Assembly (NCBI RefSeq): GCF_004791695.1 | Contig: NZ_SRSO01000008.1 | Span: forward strand, 1 to 64,000 | Length of the DNA stretch: 64,000 bases | From: Flavivirga rizhaonensis | GTDB lineage: Bacteria; Bacteroidota; Bacteroidia; Flavobacteriales; Flavobacteriaceae | Direction: 5' to 3' | Part shown: positions 18,227-28,027 of the stretch, piece after piece | Layout: every line of letters begins with the position of its first letter | How positions within the stretch are numbered: position 1 is the first letter of the stretch | Notes under the pieces: model-generated | Databases searched by the model: none | What the model saw: the letters and a program-made list of their open reading frames with translations, nothing else | Told to the model about the DNA's origin: nothing | Position numbers and translations under genes: made by a program

Positions 18227-20458
18227 ATGAAATACCTAAAATTGTCTTTTTTCATTTGCTTTTTTACAACAATTTTTATAAATGCACAAACGAAAGAAAT
18301 TACCCTTGAATCCATTTGGAATGGTTCCTTTAGAACTGAAAGAATGGATGTTTTACATTCCATGGCAAATGGACAACAATATTCCGTTTTAAATTTTGAT
18401 AGACAATCACGAACTACAACTATTGATATTTACGATTATAAAACTTTAAAAAAAGTTAAAACATTAGTGAATTCAAGTTTGCTGGATGCCATCCCGTATT
18501 TTACTGATTATACTTTTAGTGCCGATGAAAATAAAGTGATTTTAGCAACAAAGGAAACTGCTATCTTTCGCCGTTCTACATTAGGAAACTACTATGTTTA
18601 TAATGTAAAAGATGAGTCTCTAACATTAATTGCTGAGAATAAAATCCAAGAACCAACATTTTCACCAGATGGAAATAAAGTTGCCTTTGCAAAAGACAAT
18701 AATTTATATGTAAAAGATTTACAATCTGGAGAAACGACTCAAATAACTTTTGATGGTAAAAAGAATGCTATAATAAATGGAATAACAGACTGGGTTTATG
18801 AGGAAGAATTTGCGTTTGTACGTGCTTTTGAGTGGAATGCTGAAAGTAATAAAATAGCATTTATACGATTTGATGAAGCCAATGTACCAGAGTTCTCGAT
18901 GGATGTTTATGGAAAAGAGCTATATCAAACACAACAAGTGTTTAAATACCCAAAGGCTGGGGAAGCAAATTCTACAGTGTCATTACACATTTATAATTTA
19001 AGTACTAACGAAACAAAAGAAGTTAAAGTAGATAAAGCTTATAACGATTTTTATATTCCACGTATTAAATGGACTAATGATTCTGATGTTTTGAGTGCGC
19101 ATTATATGAACAGGCATCAAAACGAATTGGATTTATGGATGATACATGCAAAAACGAATACAGCAAATTTAGTTTTAGCTGAAAAAGACACCGCCTATAT
19201 CGATATTACGGATAATTTAACTTTTTTAAAGGACAATAGTTTTATATGGACAAGTGAAAAAGATGGGTTTAATCATATTTATCACTATGACAAAAATGGT
19301 AAACTTATTAATCAAATAACCAAGGGAAATTGGGAAGTTACCAACTATTATGGCTATGATAAAAACACGAATAGGATTTTCTATCAATCAGTTGAAAACG
19401 GCTCCATAAACCGAGATGTATATTCCATTAAATTGAATGGACGTAATAAAACAAGATTAACAAAAAGTGAAGGAACCAATAAGGCTTCTTTTAGTGCTGA
19501 TTTTTCATATTTTATTAATACCTTTTCTAGTGCTTCTACACCGCCAGAATATACTTTAAATAGTGCAGCTTCTGGGAATTTAATAAAAAGTATAAAAGAT
19601 AATGATGTCCTATCTCAAAAGCTTTCAAACTATAAAACATCAAAGAAAGAATTTAGTACCATTCATGTAAATGGAAATGATCTTAATATGTGGATGATAA
19701 AGCCCGCTGATTTTGATGAGTCAAAACAATATCCATTATTTATGACTCAATATTCTGGACCGGGTTCTCAATCTGTTTCAAATAGTTGGAATAGCGCGAA
19801 TGATTATTGGTATCAACATTTAGCACAACAAGGTTATATTGTTGTATGTGTTGATGGTCGAGGAACAGGATTAAAAGGTGCTACGTTTAAAAAAGTGACT
19901 CAAAACGAACTTGGTAAGTATGAAGTAGAAGATCAAATAGCTGCAGCAAAACAATTAGGCGAACGTCCTTATATTGATGCTTCCAGAATAGGAATTTGGG
20001 GATGGAGTTATGGCGGTTTTATGAGTAGTAATTGTTTGTTTAAAGGAAACGATGTATTTAAAATGGCTATTGCTGTGGCACCAGTAAGTAGCTGGCGTTT
20101 TTATGATACTATTTATACAGAACGTTATATGACAACACCTCAGGAAAATGCCAGTGGTTATGATAATAATTCCCCCATAAATCATGTAAATAAATTAAAG
20201 GGGGATTTTTTGTTGGTACATGGGTCTGGTGATGATAATGTGCATTTACAAAACACCATGCGTTTAGCAGAAGCCCTAATTCAAGCAGATAAGCAGTTTG
20301 ATTGGGCGGTTTATCCAGATAAAAATCATAGTATTTATGGTGGTAATACAAGATTGCATCTGTATAAAAAAATGACAAATTTTATCAATGATAAACTAGG
20401 TGATAAAATTGAAAAGCAAAAAGAAAACGAAGTAAAAGAAATAAAGATAAAAGGATAA
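18227..20458 (+). CDS. Dipeptidyl peptidase IV (S9B family)
   Basis: The 743-residue exported protein removes N-terminal dipeptides, usually after proline or alanine. The N-terminal signal peptide is followed by the DPP IV beta-propeller (about residues 40-490) and the alpha/beta-hydrolase catalytic domain. The catalytic Ser594 is in GWSYGG, Asp669 in HGSGDDNVH, and His701 in PDKNHSIYG. The propeller segment WVYEEEFAF contains the double-glutamate motif that binds the substrate N-terminus. A TTG three nt upstream is in frame, but the ATG at 18227 is preferred. Only 20 nt separate it from a peptide transporter gene, so dipeptide release and uptake are probably one operon. Confidence 0.95.
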   Translation: MKYLKLSFFICFFTTIFINAQTKEITLESIWNGSFRTERMDVLHSMANGQQYSVLNFDRQSRTTTIDIYDYKTLKKVKTLVNSSLLDAIPYFTDYTFSADENKVILATKETAIFRRSTLGNYYVYNVKDESLTLIAENKIQEPTFSPDGNKVAFAKDNNLYVKDLQSGETTQITFDGKKNAIINGITDWVYEEEFAFVRAFEWNAESNKIAFIRFDEANVPEFSMDVYGKELYQTQQVFKYPKAGEANSTVSLHIYNLSTNETKEVKVDKAYNDFYIPRIKWTNDSDVLSAHYMNRHQNELDLWMIHAKTNTANLVLAEKDTAYIDITDNLTFLKDNSFIWTSEKDGFNHIYHYDKNGKLINQITKGNWEVTNYYGYDKNTNRIFYQSVENGSINRDVYSIKLNGRNKTRLTKSEGTNKASFSADFSYFINTFSSASTPPEYTLNSAASGNLIKSIKDNDVLSQKLSNYKTSKKEFSTIHVNGNDLNMWMIKPADFDESKQYPLFMTQYSGPGSQSVSNSWNSANDYWYQHLAQQGYIVVCVDGRGTGLKGATFKKVTQNELGKYEVEDQIAAAKQLGERPYIDASRIGIWGWSYGGFMSSNCLFKGNDVFKMAIAVAPVSSWRFYDTIYTERYMTTPQENASGYDNNSPINHVNKLKGDFLLVHGSGDDNVHLQNTMRLAEALIQADKQFDWAVYPDKNHSIYGGNTRLHLYKKMTNFINDKLGDKIEKQKENEVKEIKIKG

Positions 20459-20478
20459 ATTAACTAATTGATAGATTT

Positions 20479-22014
20479 ATGTCAAATTCAACTACAATAA
20501 AGCAAAAGGAATTATTTGGGCATCCAGTAGGATTGTATGTGCTGTTTTTTACTGAAATGTGGGAACGCTTTTCGTTTTATGGAATGAAAGCTCTTCTAAT
20601 ATTTTATCTAACCAAATATCATTTGTTTTCAGATATTGATGGTAATTTATTAATAGGAAGTTATGCTGCTTTAGTGTATGCAATACCTGTTGTTGGAGGA
20701 TTTATAGCAGATAAATATTTAGGTTTTAGGAAAGCAATTATTTTTGGAGGAATAATGCTTGTTTTAGGACATGCAGGAATGGCTTATGAGGGTAATGCAG
20801 CAACAGAATCGCTCAATGGAGAAATTACAAGAGACAATTTTGCTCTTCAAATATTTTATTTGTCACTTGCTTTTATCATTTTAGGAGTTGGGTTTTTAAA
20901 GGCCAACATATCTTCTTTAGTAGGCGAATTATATAACGAGGGAGATAAACGAAGAGATTCTGGTTTTACCATTTTTTATATGGGAATTAATTTAGGTTCA
21001 TTTTTAGCAACCATTATTTGTGTTTGGTTAGGTGAAACTTATGGTTGGAGTTATGGATTTGGTGCGGCTGGAGTTGGTATGTTTTTTGGACTTTTAACAT
21101 TTGTCTTTGGTAAGAAGCATTTTTTAGGTAAAGGAGAATCAAATGAACTTGAACTATTAAACAAGAAAACGATTGGAATAAAAAATGAATGGCTTATTTA
21201 TATATTAAGTGTATTGTCTACTTTGATCGTTTGGCAAATGGTCCAAAGTCATAGTGTTGTTCAAAATTTATTAATAGTTGCAGGAGCTATTTCATTCATC
21301 TATATAGTTTATTATGCAGTAACACAATTAAATAAAATTGCTAGAGAACGATTAATGGCATTAACCATATTGATTGTTTTTACGGTTATTTTCTGGGCAT
21401 TATTTGAACAAGCCTACACATCTTTAAATTTATTTGCTGATCGTATTTTAGATCGAGGTAATATTGCTGCTGGTACGTTCTTAAGTCTTAACGCTCTGTT
21501 TATTATTTTACTAGCACCAGTTTTTGCTTGGTTATGGGTGAAACTTGGGAAGTATAACCCGAATACTGCTGTGAAATTTTCTTTAGCTTTAATGTTAGTA
21601 GGTTTAGGTTTCGGTTCATTAGTAATGGGGATAAATGCTTCAGAAATGGGTAAAGTGGCTATATATTGGTTAGTAATTACTTATTTTTTACATACATGTG
21701 GTGAATTATGCCTATCTCCTGTTGGGTTATCTGCTGTAACAAAATTATCTCCTGCTAAAATTGTAGGTTTTATGATGGGAGTATGGTTCTTAGCAACTGC
21801 AAGTTCAGAATTTATAGCATCAATTTTAGCAAATATAGCATCAGTCGATACAACTAACGGTACAGCACCAGATTTAAATCTTGCAAAGCAAAGTTATTTA
21901 AAGCTTTTTGAATATTTATTTTATACAGGATTAGGTTTTGGAGCTCTACTATTAATACTTTCACCAGTGATTAAAAAATTAATGCATGGTGTAGATAAAG
22001 AATTAAATAATTAA
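20479..22014 (+). CDS. POT/PTR family proton-coupled di/tripeptide transporter
   Basis: The 511-residue integral membrane protein has the POT signature FFTEMWERFSFYGMKALL near the N-terminus (the ExxER proton-coupling motif), the second signature FYMGINLGSF, and about 12-14 hydrophobic helices. It carries out proton symport of di- and tripeptides across the inner membrane. The position between dipeptidyl peptidase IV and a second POT gene (5 nt downstream) points to uptake of the dipeptides released by that enzyme. Confidence 0.95.
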   Translation: MSNSTTIKQKELFGHPVGLYVLFFTEMWERFSFYGMKALLIFYLTKYHLFSDIDGNLLIGSYAALVYAIPVVGGFIADKYLGFRKAIIFGGIMLVLGHAGMAYEGNAATESLNGEITRDNFALQIFYLSLAFIILGVGFLKANISSLVGELYNEGDKRRDSGFTIFYMGINLGSFLATIICVWLGETYGWSYGFGAAGVGMFFGLLTFVFGKKHFLGKGESNELELLNKKTIGIKNEWLIYILSVLSTLIVWQMVQSHSVVQNLLIVAGAISFIYIVYYAVTQLNKIARERLMALTILIVFTVIFWALFEQAYTSLNLFADRILDRGNIAAGTFLSLNALFIILLAPVFAWLWVKLGKYNPNTAVKFSLALMLVGLGFGSLVMGINASEMGKVAIYWLVITYFLHTCGELCLSPVGLSAVTKLSPAKIVGFMMGVWFLATASSEFIASILANIASVDTTNGTAPDLNLAKQSYLKLFEYLFYTGLGFGALLLILSPVIKKLMHGVDKELNN

Positions 22015-22019
22015 AAATT

Positions 22020-23762
22020 ATGAATGAAAACTCAACCGATCAATTTTTTAAAAGTAACGTATTAGGGCATCCGTCAGGATTATTTGTATTGTTTTTTACC
22101 GAAATGTGGGAACGTTTTTCATATTATGGGATGCGTGCATTGCTTGTACTTTTTTTAACCGCTTCGTTATTCGATGAAGGCTGGGGCTGGCCTCGCGAAC
22201 ATGCCATGGCTTTATTCGGTTCATATGTAGGTCTAGTATATCTATCTACTATGATGGGAGGTTATTTTGCCGATAAAGTTATAGGTTTTAGATGGGCGGT
22301 TTTAGTAGGTGCTTTATTAATGACCCTAGGGCATGCTTCTATGGCTGTTGAAACAGAGTGGTCTATATATTTAGGACTAGGACTTTTGGTAATTGGCAAC
22401 GGTTTTTTTAAACCAAATATGACTTCTATTATTTCGGAAATGTATAAGGATAGACCAGAAAAAAAGGATGGTGCATATACTATCTTTTACATGGGGGTAA
22501 ATGCAGGAGCATTCATTGGGATTATCTTATGTGGCTATTTAGGAGAACAGATAGGTTGGAGCCTTGGTTTTGGATTAGCTGGTGTTTTTATGCTTTTTGG
22601 TTTAATTCAATTTTGGTTAGCGCAAAACATTTTTGGTAACATAGGGTTGAAACCTAAAAAAAATGATGCTAATTCTATTGAATCTTTAGATAAAGACAAG
22701 CGAGTACCTTTTACGTCATGGCAATTAGGCCTTATTTTATTAATGGTTACATTAGGCTTGCTTTGGATTATAAATGCGCCTGCAACTACAATTTCTGAAG
22801 GAAGAGTAAATATTTTTTCTTTTTTAGGTGATAATGGTAATAATATGGCCATTTTAACAGCTTTAGGATTGTTTCTAGTGCTATTAATATATAGGTTTAC
22901 TCAGTATTCTAAAATAACTAGAGAAAAGTTAATAGCAGTTTCCTTTTTTGCACTTTTATCAGTTGTCTTTTGGGCTATTTTTGAACAGTCACCTGGAACA
23001 TTGACTATTTTTGCAAATGATTATACAGATAGAAGTTTAGATGGATCGTCGGCAACTATTTTCAGGATTGTCAACTCTTGTATGGTAATTATACCATTAG
23101 CCATTATTACATGGGTTCTTTATTTGTTATTTAAACAAACTTTTGGGAAATATAAATGGGCCAATATTGTATTAAGCCTTAGCTTTATAATTGTATGGGG
23201 TATTGCCATTTGGATGCTAATAAACCAGTTTAAAGATGATAATTTAGAAATACCTGCTTCTTGGTTTGCTAGTCTTAATTCATTGTATATAATAACATTA
23301 GCGCCTTTGTTTTCTAAATGGTGGGAAAGTAAATATAACCCTTCTGCTAATATGAAATATGGCATTGGTATGCTTCTATTAGGTTTGGGTATGGCATGTG
23401 TGGCTTTTGGAGCTATGGGAATAGAACCTGGAGCTAAAACAGCTTCAGTGAGTATTATATGGCTAATTTTGGTTTACTTATTCCATACCATGGGAGAATT
23501 ATGTATTTCACCAGTAGGATTATCTTATGTTAGTAAATTAGTACCAGCAAGAATGATTGCTTTCATGTTTGGTGTTTGGTATTTAGCGATAGCCATAGGA
23601 ATGAAAGGCGCAGGTGTATTTGGAGAGAACGTTGATAAAGTAGCGAATGAAAATGGTATTAGTTACTTCTTCTGGATTTTAACCATCGTTTCTTTAGTAG
23701 CCGCTTTCTTTTCTATTGTAATGACGCCAATTATAAAAAAGCTAATGCACGGCGTTCGTTAA
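22020..23762 (+). CDS. POT/PTR family peptide transporter, longer paralogue
   Basis: The 580-residue protein repeats the POT signatures (FFTEMWERFSYYGMRALL and FYMGVNAGAF). It is about 70 residues longer than its neighbour, mostly in extra hydrophobic segments in the second half. The two are paralogues with the same C-terminal pattern PIIKKLMHGV, so a tandem duplication is likely. They may differ in peptide preference. The gene closes the operon and is followed 25 nt later by a strong terminator. Confidence 0.94.
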   Translation: MNENSTDQFFKSNVLGHPSGLFVLFFTEMWERFSYYGMRALLVLFLTASLFDEGWGWPREHAMALFGSYVGLVYLSTMMGGYFADKVIGFRWAVLVGALLMTLGHASMAVETEWSIYLGLGLLVIGNGFFKPNMTSIISEMYKDRPEKKDGAYTIFYMGVNAGAFIGIILCGYLGEQIGWSLGFGLAGVFMLFGLIQFWLAQNIFGNIGLKPKKNDANSIESLDKDKRVPFTSWQLGLILLMVTLGLLWIINAPATTISEGRVNIFSFLGDNGNNMAILTALGLFLVLLIYRFTQYSKITREKLIAVSFFALLSVVFWAIFEQSPGTLTIFANDYTDRSLDGSSATIFRIVNSCMVIIPLAIITWVLYLLFKQTFGKYKWANIVLSLSFIIVWGIAIWMLINQFKDDNLEIPASWFASLNSLYIITLAPLFSKWWESKYNPSANMKYGIGMLLLGLGMACVAFGAMGIEPGAKTASVSIIWLILVYLFHTMGELCISPVGLSYVSKLVPARMIAFMFGVWYLAIAIGMKGAGVFGENVDKVANENGISYFFWILTIVSLVAAFFSIVMTPIIKKLMHGVR

Positions 23763-23787
23763 TCGAAAAAACAACTAAAATAATTTC

Positions 23788-23815
23788 AAAATGCTCCAGA
23801 TTTGGAGCATTTTTT
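23788..23815 (+). terminator. Terminator of the DPP IV/peptide transporter operon
   Basis: An 11-bp perfect stem (23788-23798 with 23803-23813) has a 4-nt loop and a T run. A spurious ATG at 23791 falls within it, which is why the downstream gene is started at 23851. Confidence 0.92.
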
Positions 23816-23850
23816 GTAAGTTCGGTATACGTTTTGCAACAAATATAGGT

Positions 23851-24309
23851 ATGAAGAAAACAATTTATATATTTCTTATAAGCATTTTTACAACAGCATT
23901 TGTTAGTGCTCAGGAATTAACTTGGCATACAGATATGGGTAAAGCATCAGAATTTGCAATGCAAGAAAAGAAACCACTGTTAATGTTTTTTACAGGATCA
24001 GATTGGTGTGGCTGGTGTATCCGTTTACAAAAAGAAGTCTTTCAAACAAAAGAATTTAAAAAATGGGCTAACGAAAATGTCATTCTTGTAGAATTAGATT
24101 TTCCCAAAAGAACGCCTCAAGATGATACTATTAGAGCTCAAAATCGTCAATTACAAAATATGTTTAAGGTAAGAGGCTATCCTACAATTTGGTTTGTTAA
24201 TCCAGAAGTTAATTCTGAAAAACAAATTAACTTAACAAGCCTCGGAAGTACGGGATATGTAGCTGGCGGGCCAACGAAATGGATAGGCAAAGCAATGTCT
24301 ATGCTGTAG
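23851..24309 (+). CDS. Secreted thioredoxin-family protein
   Basis: The 152-residue protein has a signal peptide (MKKTIYIFLISIFTTAFVSAQ) and a thioredoxin-like fold with the redox pair in SDWCGWCIRL and cis-proline segment VRGYPTIWF. The WCGWC motif differs from the WCGPC of classical thioredoxins and is typical of the Bacteroidetes thioredoxin_7-like group. The frame extends 20 codons upstream, but those run through the preceding terminator, so the start at 23851 is chosen because it begins the signal peptide. It is followed 25 nt later by another secreted thioredoxin. Confidence 0.9.
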   Translation: MKKTIYIFLISIFTTAFVSAQELTWHTDMGKASEFAMQEKKPLLMFFTGSDWCGWCIRLQKEVFQTKEFKKWANENVILVELDFPKRTPQDDTIRAQNRQLQNMFKVRGYPTIWFVNPEVNSEKQINLTSLGSTGYVAGGPTKWIGKAMSML

Positions 24310-24334
24310 TTGGTAGTGAAAAATACAAAAGATT

Positions 24335-24877
24335 ATGAAGAAGGTATTGTTATTATTAGCTGTTTTTACAACAGCATTCGCTAACGCCCAGAAGATCAAT
24401 TGGGTGACTTTTGAAGAAGCTGTAGCACTTCAAAAGAAAACACCTAAAAAGATTATGATGGATGTTTATACTAATTGGTGTGGACCTTGTAAACTGTTAG
24501 ATAAAAATACATTTCATAATAAAGATGTAGTAGACTATGTAAATAAAAATTATTATGCTGTCAAGTTTAATGCAGAAGGGAATGAGAAGATTAACTATAA
24601 AGGGAAAACATTTTCGAACCCTAATTATAATCCAGCAAATGCAAATAGACGAAATTCTCCGCATGAATTATCTCACTATTTTCAAGTTAATTCATATCCT
24701 ACTATTATTTTTATGGATGAAAAGGGGGTGTTTTTAACACCTATAACAGGATATAAAAGACCCACTGAATTAGAGTTTTATTTAAAATTATTTATAACAA
24801 ATGATTACAAAAAATTAGATACTCAAGAAAAACGAGAAGCTTATTATAAAGCATTTAAACCAAAATTTGAAGATTAA
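24335..24877 (+). CDS. Secreted thioredoxin-family protein
   Basis: The 180-residue protein has a signal peptide ending ANAQ and a thioredoxin fold with TNWCGPCKLLDKNTF and cis-proline segment VNSYPTIIFMD. A stretch of about 25 residues rich in Asn (KGKTFSNPNYNPANANRRNSPHE) is inserted before the cis-proline, a feature of this Bacteroidetes subgroup. It probably acts in the periplasm with the preceding gene. It converges with the minus-strand peptide gene, with only 40 nt between them. Confidence 0.9.
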   Translation: MKKVLLLLAVFTTAFANAQKINWVTFEEAVALQKKTPKKIMMDVYTNWCGPCKLLDKNTFHNKDVVDYVNKNYYAVKFNAEGNEKINYKGKTFSNPNYNPANANRRNSPHELSHYFQVNSYPTIIFMDEKGVFLTPITGYKRPTELEFYLKLFITNDYKKLDTQEKREAYYKAFKPKFED

Positions 24878-24917
24878 AAAACTTCTTATTTTAAATCAAA
24901 CGATTACGCGTTATTAT

Positions 24918-25142
24918 TTATTGGCAGGCTATCTGACCAAATTGATTATATAATGTACTATGATTGAAGTTGCACGTACAGAGTATTCCAACTTCAGACA
25001 CACCATCAGGACAGCTATAAGTAGTGCTTACACAGTTAGTTGTGCAAGATCCGTCGTATCCTCCAAACAGAGTTTTTAATTGATTACGTTTAAGTATATT
25101 ATTTGCATCAAGTTTCAAGTTTTTTAATTTTAATTTTTTCAT
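24918..25142 (-). CDS. Cys-rich secreted peptide precursor with double-glycine leader
   Basis: The product has 74 residues. The leader MKKLKLKNLKLDANN...QLKTLFGG matches the one at 11414 at most positions and ends in GG, the cleavage signal of C39 peptidase/ABC exporters. The predicted core starts YDGSCTTNC and contains six cysteines, so disulfide or thioether cross-links are possible. An upstream in-frame extension of 15 codons (to 25187) is AT-rich and destroys the conserved MKKL start, so ATG 25142 is preferred. It stands downstream of comEC on the opposite side of its stop-to-start order and may be transcribed alone. No maturation gene is visible nearby. Biological role unknown. Confidence 0.8.
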   Translation of the reverse strand: MKKLKLKNLKLDANNILKRNQLKTLFGGYDGSCTTNCVSTTYSCPDGVSEVGILCTCNFNHSTLYNQFGQIACQ

Positions 25143-25221
25143 TGTAAGAAATTTTAAGGTTATTAGTTTAAAAGTACGAAAAAACACTTAAAAATTATAT
25201 GTAATTAAAATATTTAACATT

Positions 25222-27258
25222 TCATTTGTTATACTCAATAATAAAAGCTCCCTTTTCGCTAGTTTGATGAAAAGGAAGTGTTCTTTTTTTACAAATAGTT
25301 TCCCAATTCTTCATATAAGATTTGTAATTACTTCCATCCGCAATAATATATTTTGGTTTTATAGAATCAATCAATCTATTCAAATTTATTTTTGGAGATT
25401 GTCTTAGCAATAGATAATCTGGTTCAAATGATTTTATATTGTAAATTCCTAAACTATCAATAATCAAAAGCTTTTTATGCTTAAGAAGGTAAATAGATTG
25501 CAAGAAGTCTTTTTTTACATCATTGATGTGATAGCCAATAGTATAATTTTTTATGATGTTGTTTGCTGCTTGCGATAAGCTGTCAGAATCAGAAGCGACT
25601 AAAAAGCTGTTACCTGTGGTATTACCAATAAGACTATGTTTGTTTTTATGAAAAACGATAAACTCATTTGTAGGCTTATTATAATTTGAGTAAATAGCAA
25701 CACTTTGAAAAATTATGACAGTAATTAGTAAATACTTAAAATTAGAATAACACCATTTTTTTAGAAGTCTTATAAGAGAAATAATAACTAGGTAAGAAGC
25801 AATAACATACAAAAGATTAAAAGCAATATCTTCAAGTAAGAAGAAATCTTGTCTTGAAACCCAGGCAATAAAATCATTCATTATACCTATCATTCGGCTA
25901 TATGCATTCGCTAAAACTTCTGGAAGTATGCCCAAAATAGCTAATAGAATAATGAGTATTCCAAGACCTAAAATAAATCCCAAAAAAGGAATGATTACTA
26001 AGTTGGATATAAAAAACAAACCTGGAAATTGATGGAAATAATATAGGCTTATTGGAATTACCCCTAATTGAGCAGAAAGAGTAACAGTGAATGTATGCCA
26101 GTAAAAGTCAATTATTCTATATTTTGGTTTCCATCGTTTATATATAAGTGGGTCAACAGTAACAATAGCAAAAACAGCCAAATAACTTAACTGGAAACCA
26201 ACATCAAATAAAAACATGGGTTTAAAAAGCAATAGTATAAATATAGAAATAGCTAAGGTATTGTATATGTTGGTAGGTCTTTTTAGGTTTGTAGCAATTG
26301 TTATAATGCTAAACATAGTAACAGCTCTGGTTACAGACGCTGACAAACCAGCAATAAAGGCAAAGCACCACAAAAGCACTACCAGTAAAATTGTTTTTAC
26401 AAGTTTTCCATGTTTAAAGCTTTCGATAGGTTTGAGTATTAAACCTAGAATAATTAAAATAATACCAACATGTAACCCAGAAACGGCCAAAATATGTATG
26501 GCGCCTGCGTTTGTATAATTAGAATAAACCGTTTTACTAATGGTTTGCCGTTGGCCCAATAATAAAGCATTAATTATGGCAAGTTCGTCTGGTTTAAAAT
26601 GATAAGATTTTAACTTGGAGTTGATATATTCGCGAATATTGTCGGCAAAACCAAATAGAGTATGTGTATTAGAACTTACCTGTAAAAGTGATTGATTAGA
26701 ACTAAATATTTGATGGTATATGTATTTATTCTTTAAATAGTTTTTATAATTGAATTGATAAGGGTTTAATGGTTGGTTTAAACTCTTAAAGACTATTTTG
26801 CTTATAAATATATCATCAACTTTTAAAGCAGTTTGTGATGAATCTTTTTGAATATTTATAAGGGATCTACCACTTACCTTTTTTCCGTCAATTTCTATAA
26901 GGTCAATAACATATTTATCATAGAAATTATCAGATTTTAAAACATCTCTAATTCTAAATGTAACCATTTTAATCGTATCATTTTCTATTGAAATTTGATT
27001 TGTATAATGATTAGAAAAGTTTTTTTCGTTATGAAAATTTACAGTTAATACACCTATACCAACCATCGTTAAAAAAGAAAGTAAACCAAACCAATTGGTC
27101 TTGGCCATTTTCTTTTTTATAGTAAAGTAAAAGACTGATAAGATAGCAAGAAACCAAGCTGTTATGCATAAAGAAAGATGTAAAGGAATGCTAAAAGAGT
27201 AACCAATAGCAATGCCTATAACCAGACAAATCGTTAACTTAATTATTGTAAAATTCAT
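25222..27258 (-). CDS. comEC: ComEC/Rec2-family DNA-uptake channel protein, without visible metallo-hydrolase motif
   Basis: The 678-residue protein has hydrophobic helices at the N-terminus, a DUF4131-like soluble region, and the large Competence domain with the conserved segment IHILAVSGLHVGIILIILG and FIAGLSASVTRA. ComEC forms the inner-membrane channel for single-stranded DNA in natural transformation. The C-terminal part (about 140 residues) keeps the place of the metallo-beta-lactamase domain, but I see no HxHxDH motif, so nuclease activity is doubtful; this seems common in Bacteroidetes. A GTG nine nt upstream is in frame; the ATG at 27258 is preferred. Confidence 0.9.
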   Translation of the reverse strand: MNFTIIKLTICLVIGIAIGYSFSIPLHLSLCITAWFLAILSVFYFTIKKKMAKTNWFGLLSFLTMVGIGVLTVNFHNEKNFSNHYTNQISIENDTIKMVTFRIRDVLKSDNFYDKYVIDLIEIDGKKVSGRSLINIQKDSSQTALKVDDIFISKIVFKSLNQPLNPYQFNYKNYLKNKYIYHQIFSSNQSLLQVSSNTHTLFGFADNIREYINSKLKSYHFKPDELAIINALLLGQRQTISKTVYSNYTNAGAIHILAVSGLHVGIILIILGLILKPIESFKHGKLVKTILLVVLLWCFAFIAGLSASVTRAVTMFSIITIATNLKRPTNIYNTLAISIFILLLFKPMFLFDVGFQLSYLAVFAIVTVDPLIYKRWKPKYRIIDFYWHTFTVTLSAQLGVIPISLYYFHQFPGLFFISNLVIIPFLGFILGLGILIILLAILGILPEVLANAYSRMIGIMNDFIAWVSRQDFFLLEDIAFNLLYVIASYLVIISLIRLLKKWCYSNFKYLLITVIIFQSVAIYSNYNKPTNEFIVFHKNKHSLIGNTTGNSFLVASDSDSLSQAANNIIKNYTIGYHINDVKKDFLQSIYLLKHKKLLIIDSLGIYNIKSFEPDYLLLRQSPKINLNRLIDSIKPKYIIADGSNYKSYMKNWETICKKRTLPFHQTSEKGAFIIEYNK

Positions 27259-27290
27259 TAATTGCACGCATTTGCAATATATGAAATATC

Positions 27291-27836
27291 TTACAATATT
27301 TTACGTGCTTCCACAAATGCTGATTTCCAATAGCTTTCAGAAAGTTTAGAAACAACAACCCCTTTAGTGGAAGTGGCATGTATAAAAGAGATGTCTCCAG
27401 CTTTAGACTTTATAATTAGGCCGACATGATTAATACGGTGTCTTCTATTTTTACTGGTTTTAAAGAAAAGTAAATCACCTTCCTGCGCCTTTTTAAGCGA
27501 AATTTTATTACCTTTTTTCGCCATATCTCTAGATATTCTAGGTAATATGATGTCATGTGCTTCGAACGACTTAAAAACCAATCCAGAACAATCCATTCCA
27601 GATTTTGTAGTGCCTCCCCATTTGTAGCGAACACCTTCAAATTGCTTTGCGTAGTCTATAATATAATCAGCTTTGGATGGCTTTTTCTTGTCTTTGGCTT
27701 TGTAGGCAACTGCTTCTTTTCTGTTCTTTTTACTTATGATTGTTGTTGAAGCTTCTTTTTTATTTCTAGCTCGTTTTGAAGATTTACAGCTAGTAAAGCC
27801 TATAATCATTAAAAGAATTAAGATTGTTCTTTTCAT
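27291..27836 (-). CDS. NlpC/P60 family lipoprotein (peptidoglycan endopeptidase)
   Basis: The 181-residue protein has a lipobox GFTSC (Cys17) followed by a basic, lysine-rich linker. The C40 peptidase domain starts at about residue 65, with the catalytic cysteine in KSGMDCSGLVF and the catalytic histidine in RINHVGLII. The family cuts bonds in the peptide stems of peptidoglycan. Membrane anchoring plus the basic linker fit a wall-bound hydrolase. It lies 32 nt upstream of comEC on the same strand and may share its transcript. Confidence 0.92.
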   Translation of the reverse strand: MKRTILILLMIIGFTSCKSSKRARNKKEASTTIISKKNRKEAVAYKAKDKKKPSKADYIIDYAKQFEGVRYKWGGTTKSGMDCSGLVFKSFEAHDIILPRISRDMAKKGNKISLKKAQEGDLLFFKTSKNRRHRINHVGLIIKSKAGDISFIHATSTKGVVVSKLSESYWKSAFVEARKIL

Positions 27837-28027
27837 ATAAATTAAAGTAGGTTTGGGTTACCAATTGTAAATTTATAATAAAATAAGATACGAATAGGTT
27901 TTATTTTTTTGGAAGTGGCCTTACTAACGGTAGTTTTATTCTTACTCTGAGTTGATTTATAAGGAAATAGTCAATTTATTTTGAATATCCCCAAGTCCTT
28001 ATTCTTGGTTCTAATAGAGAAGCGGTC

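Noticed and set aside
23791..23850. Upstream start for the thioredoxin gene at 23791
   Set aside because: This segment is the terminator hairpin of the transporter operon; the signal peptide begins at 23851.
25143..25187. 15-codon N-terminal extension of the second double-glycine peptide
   Set aside because: It is AT-rich and would precede the MKKL start that both peptides share.
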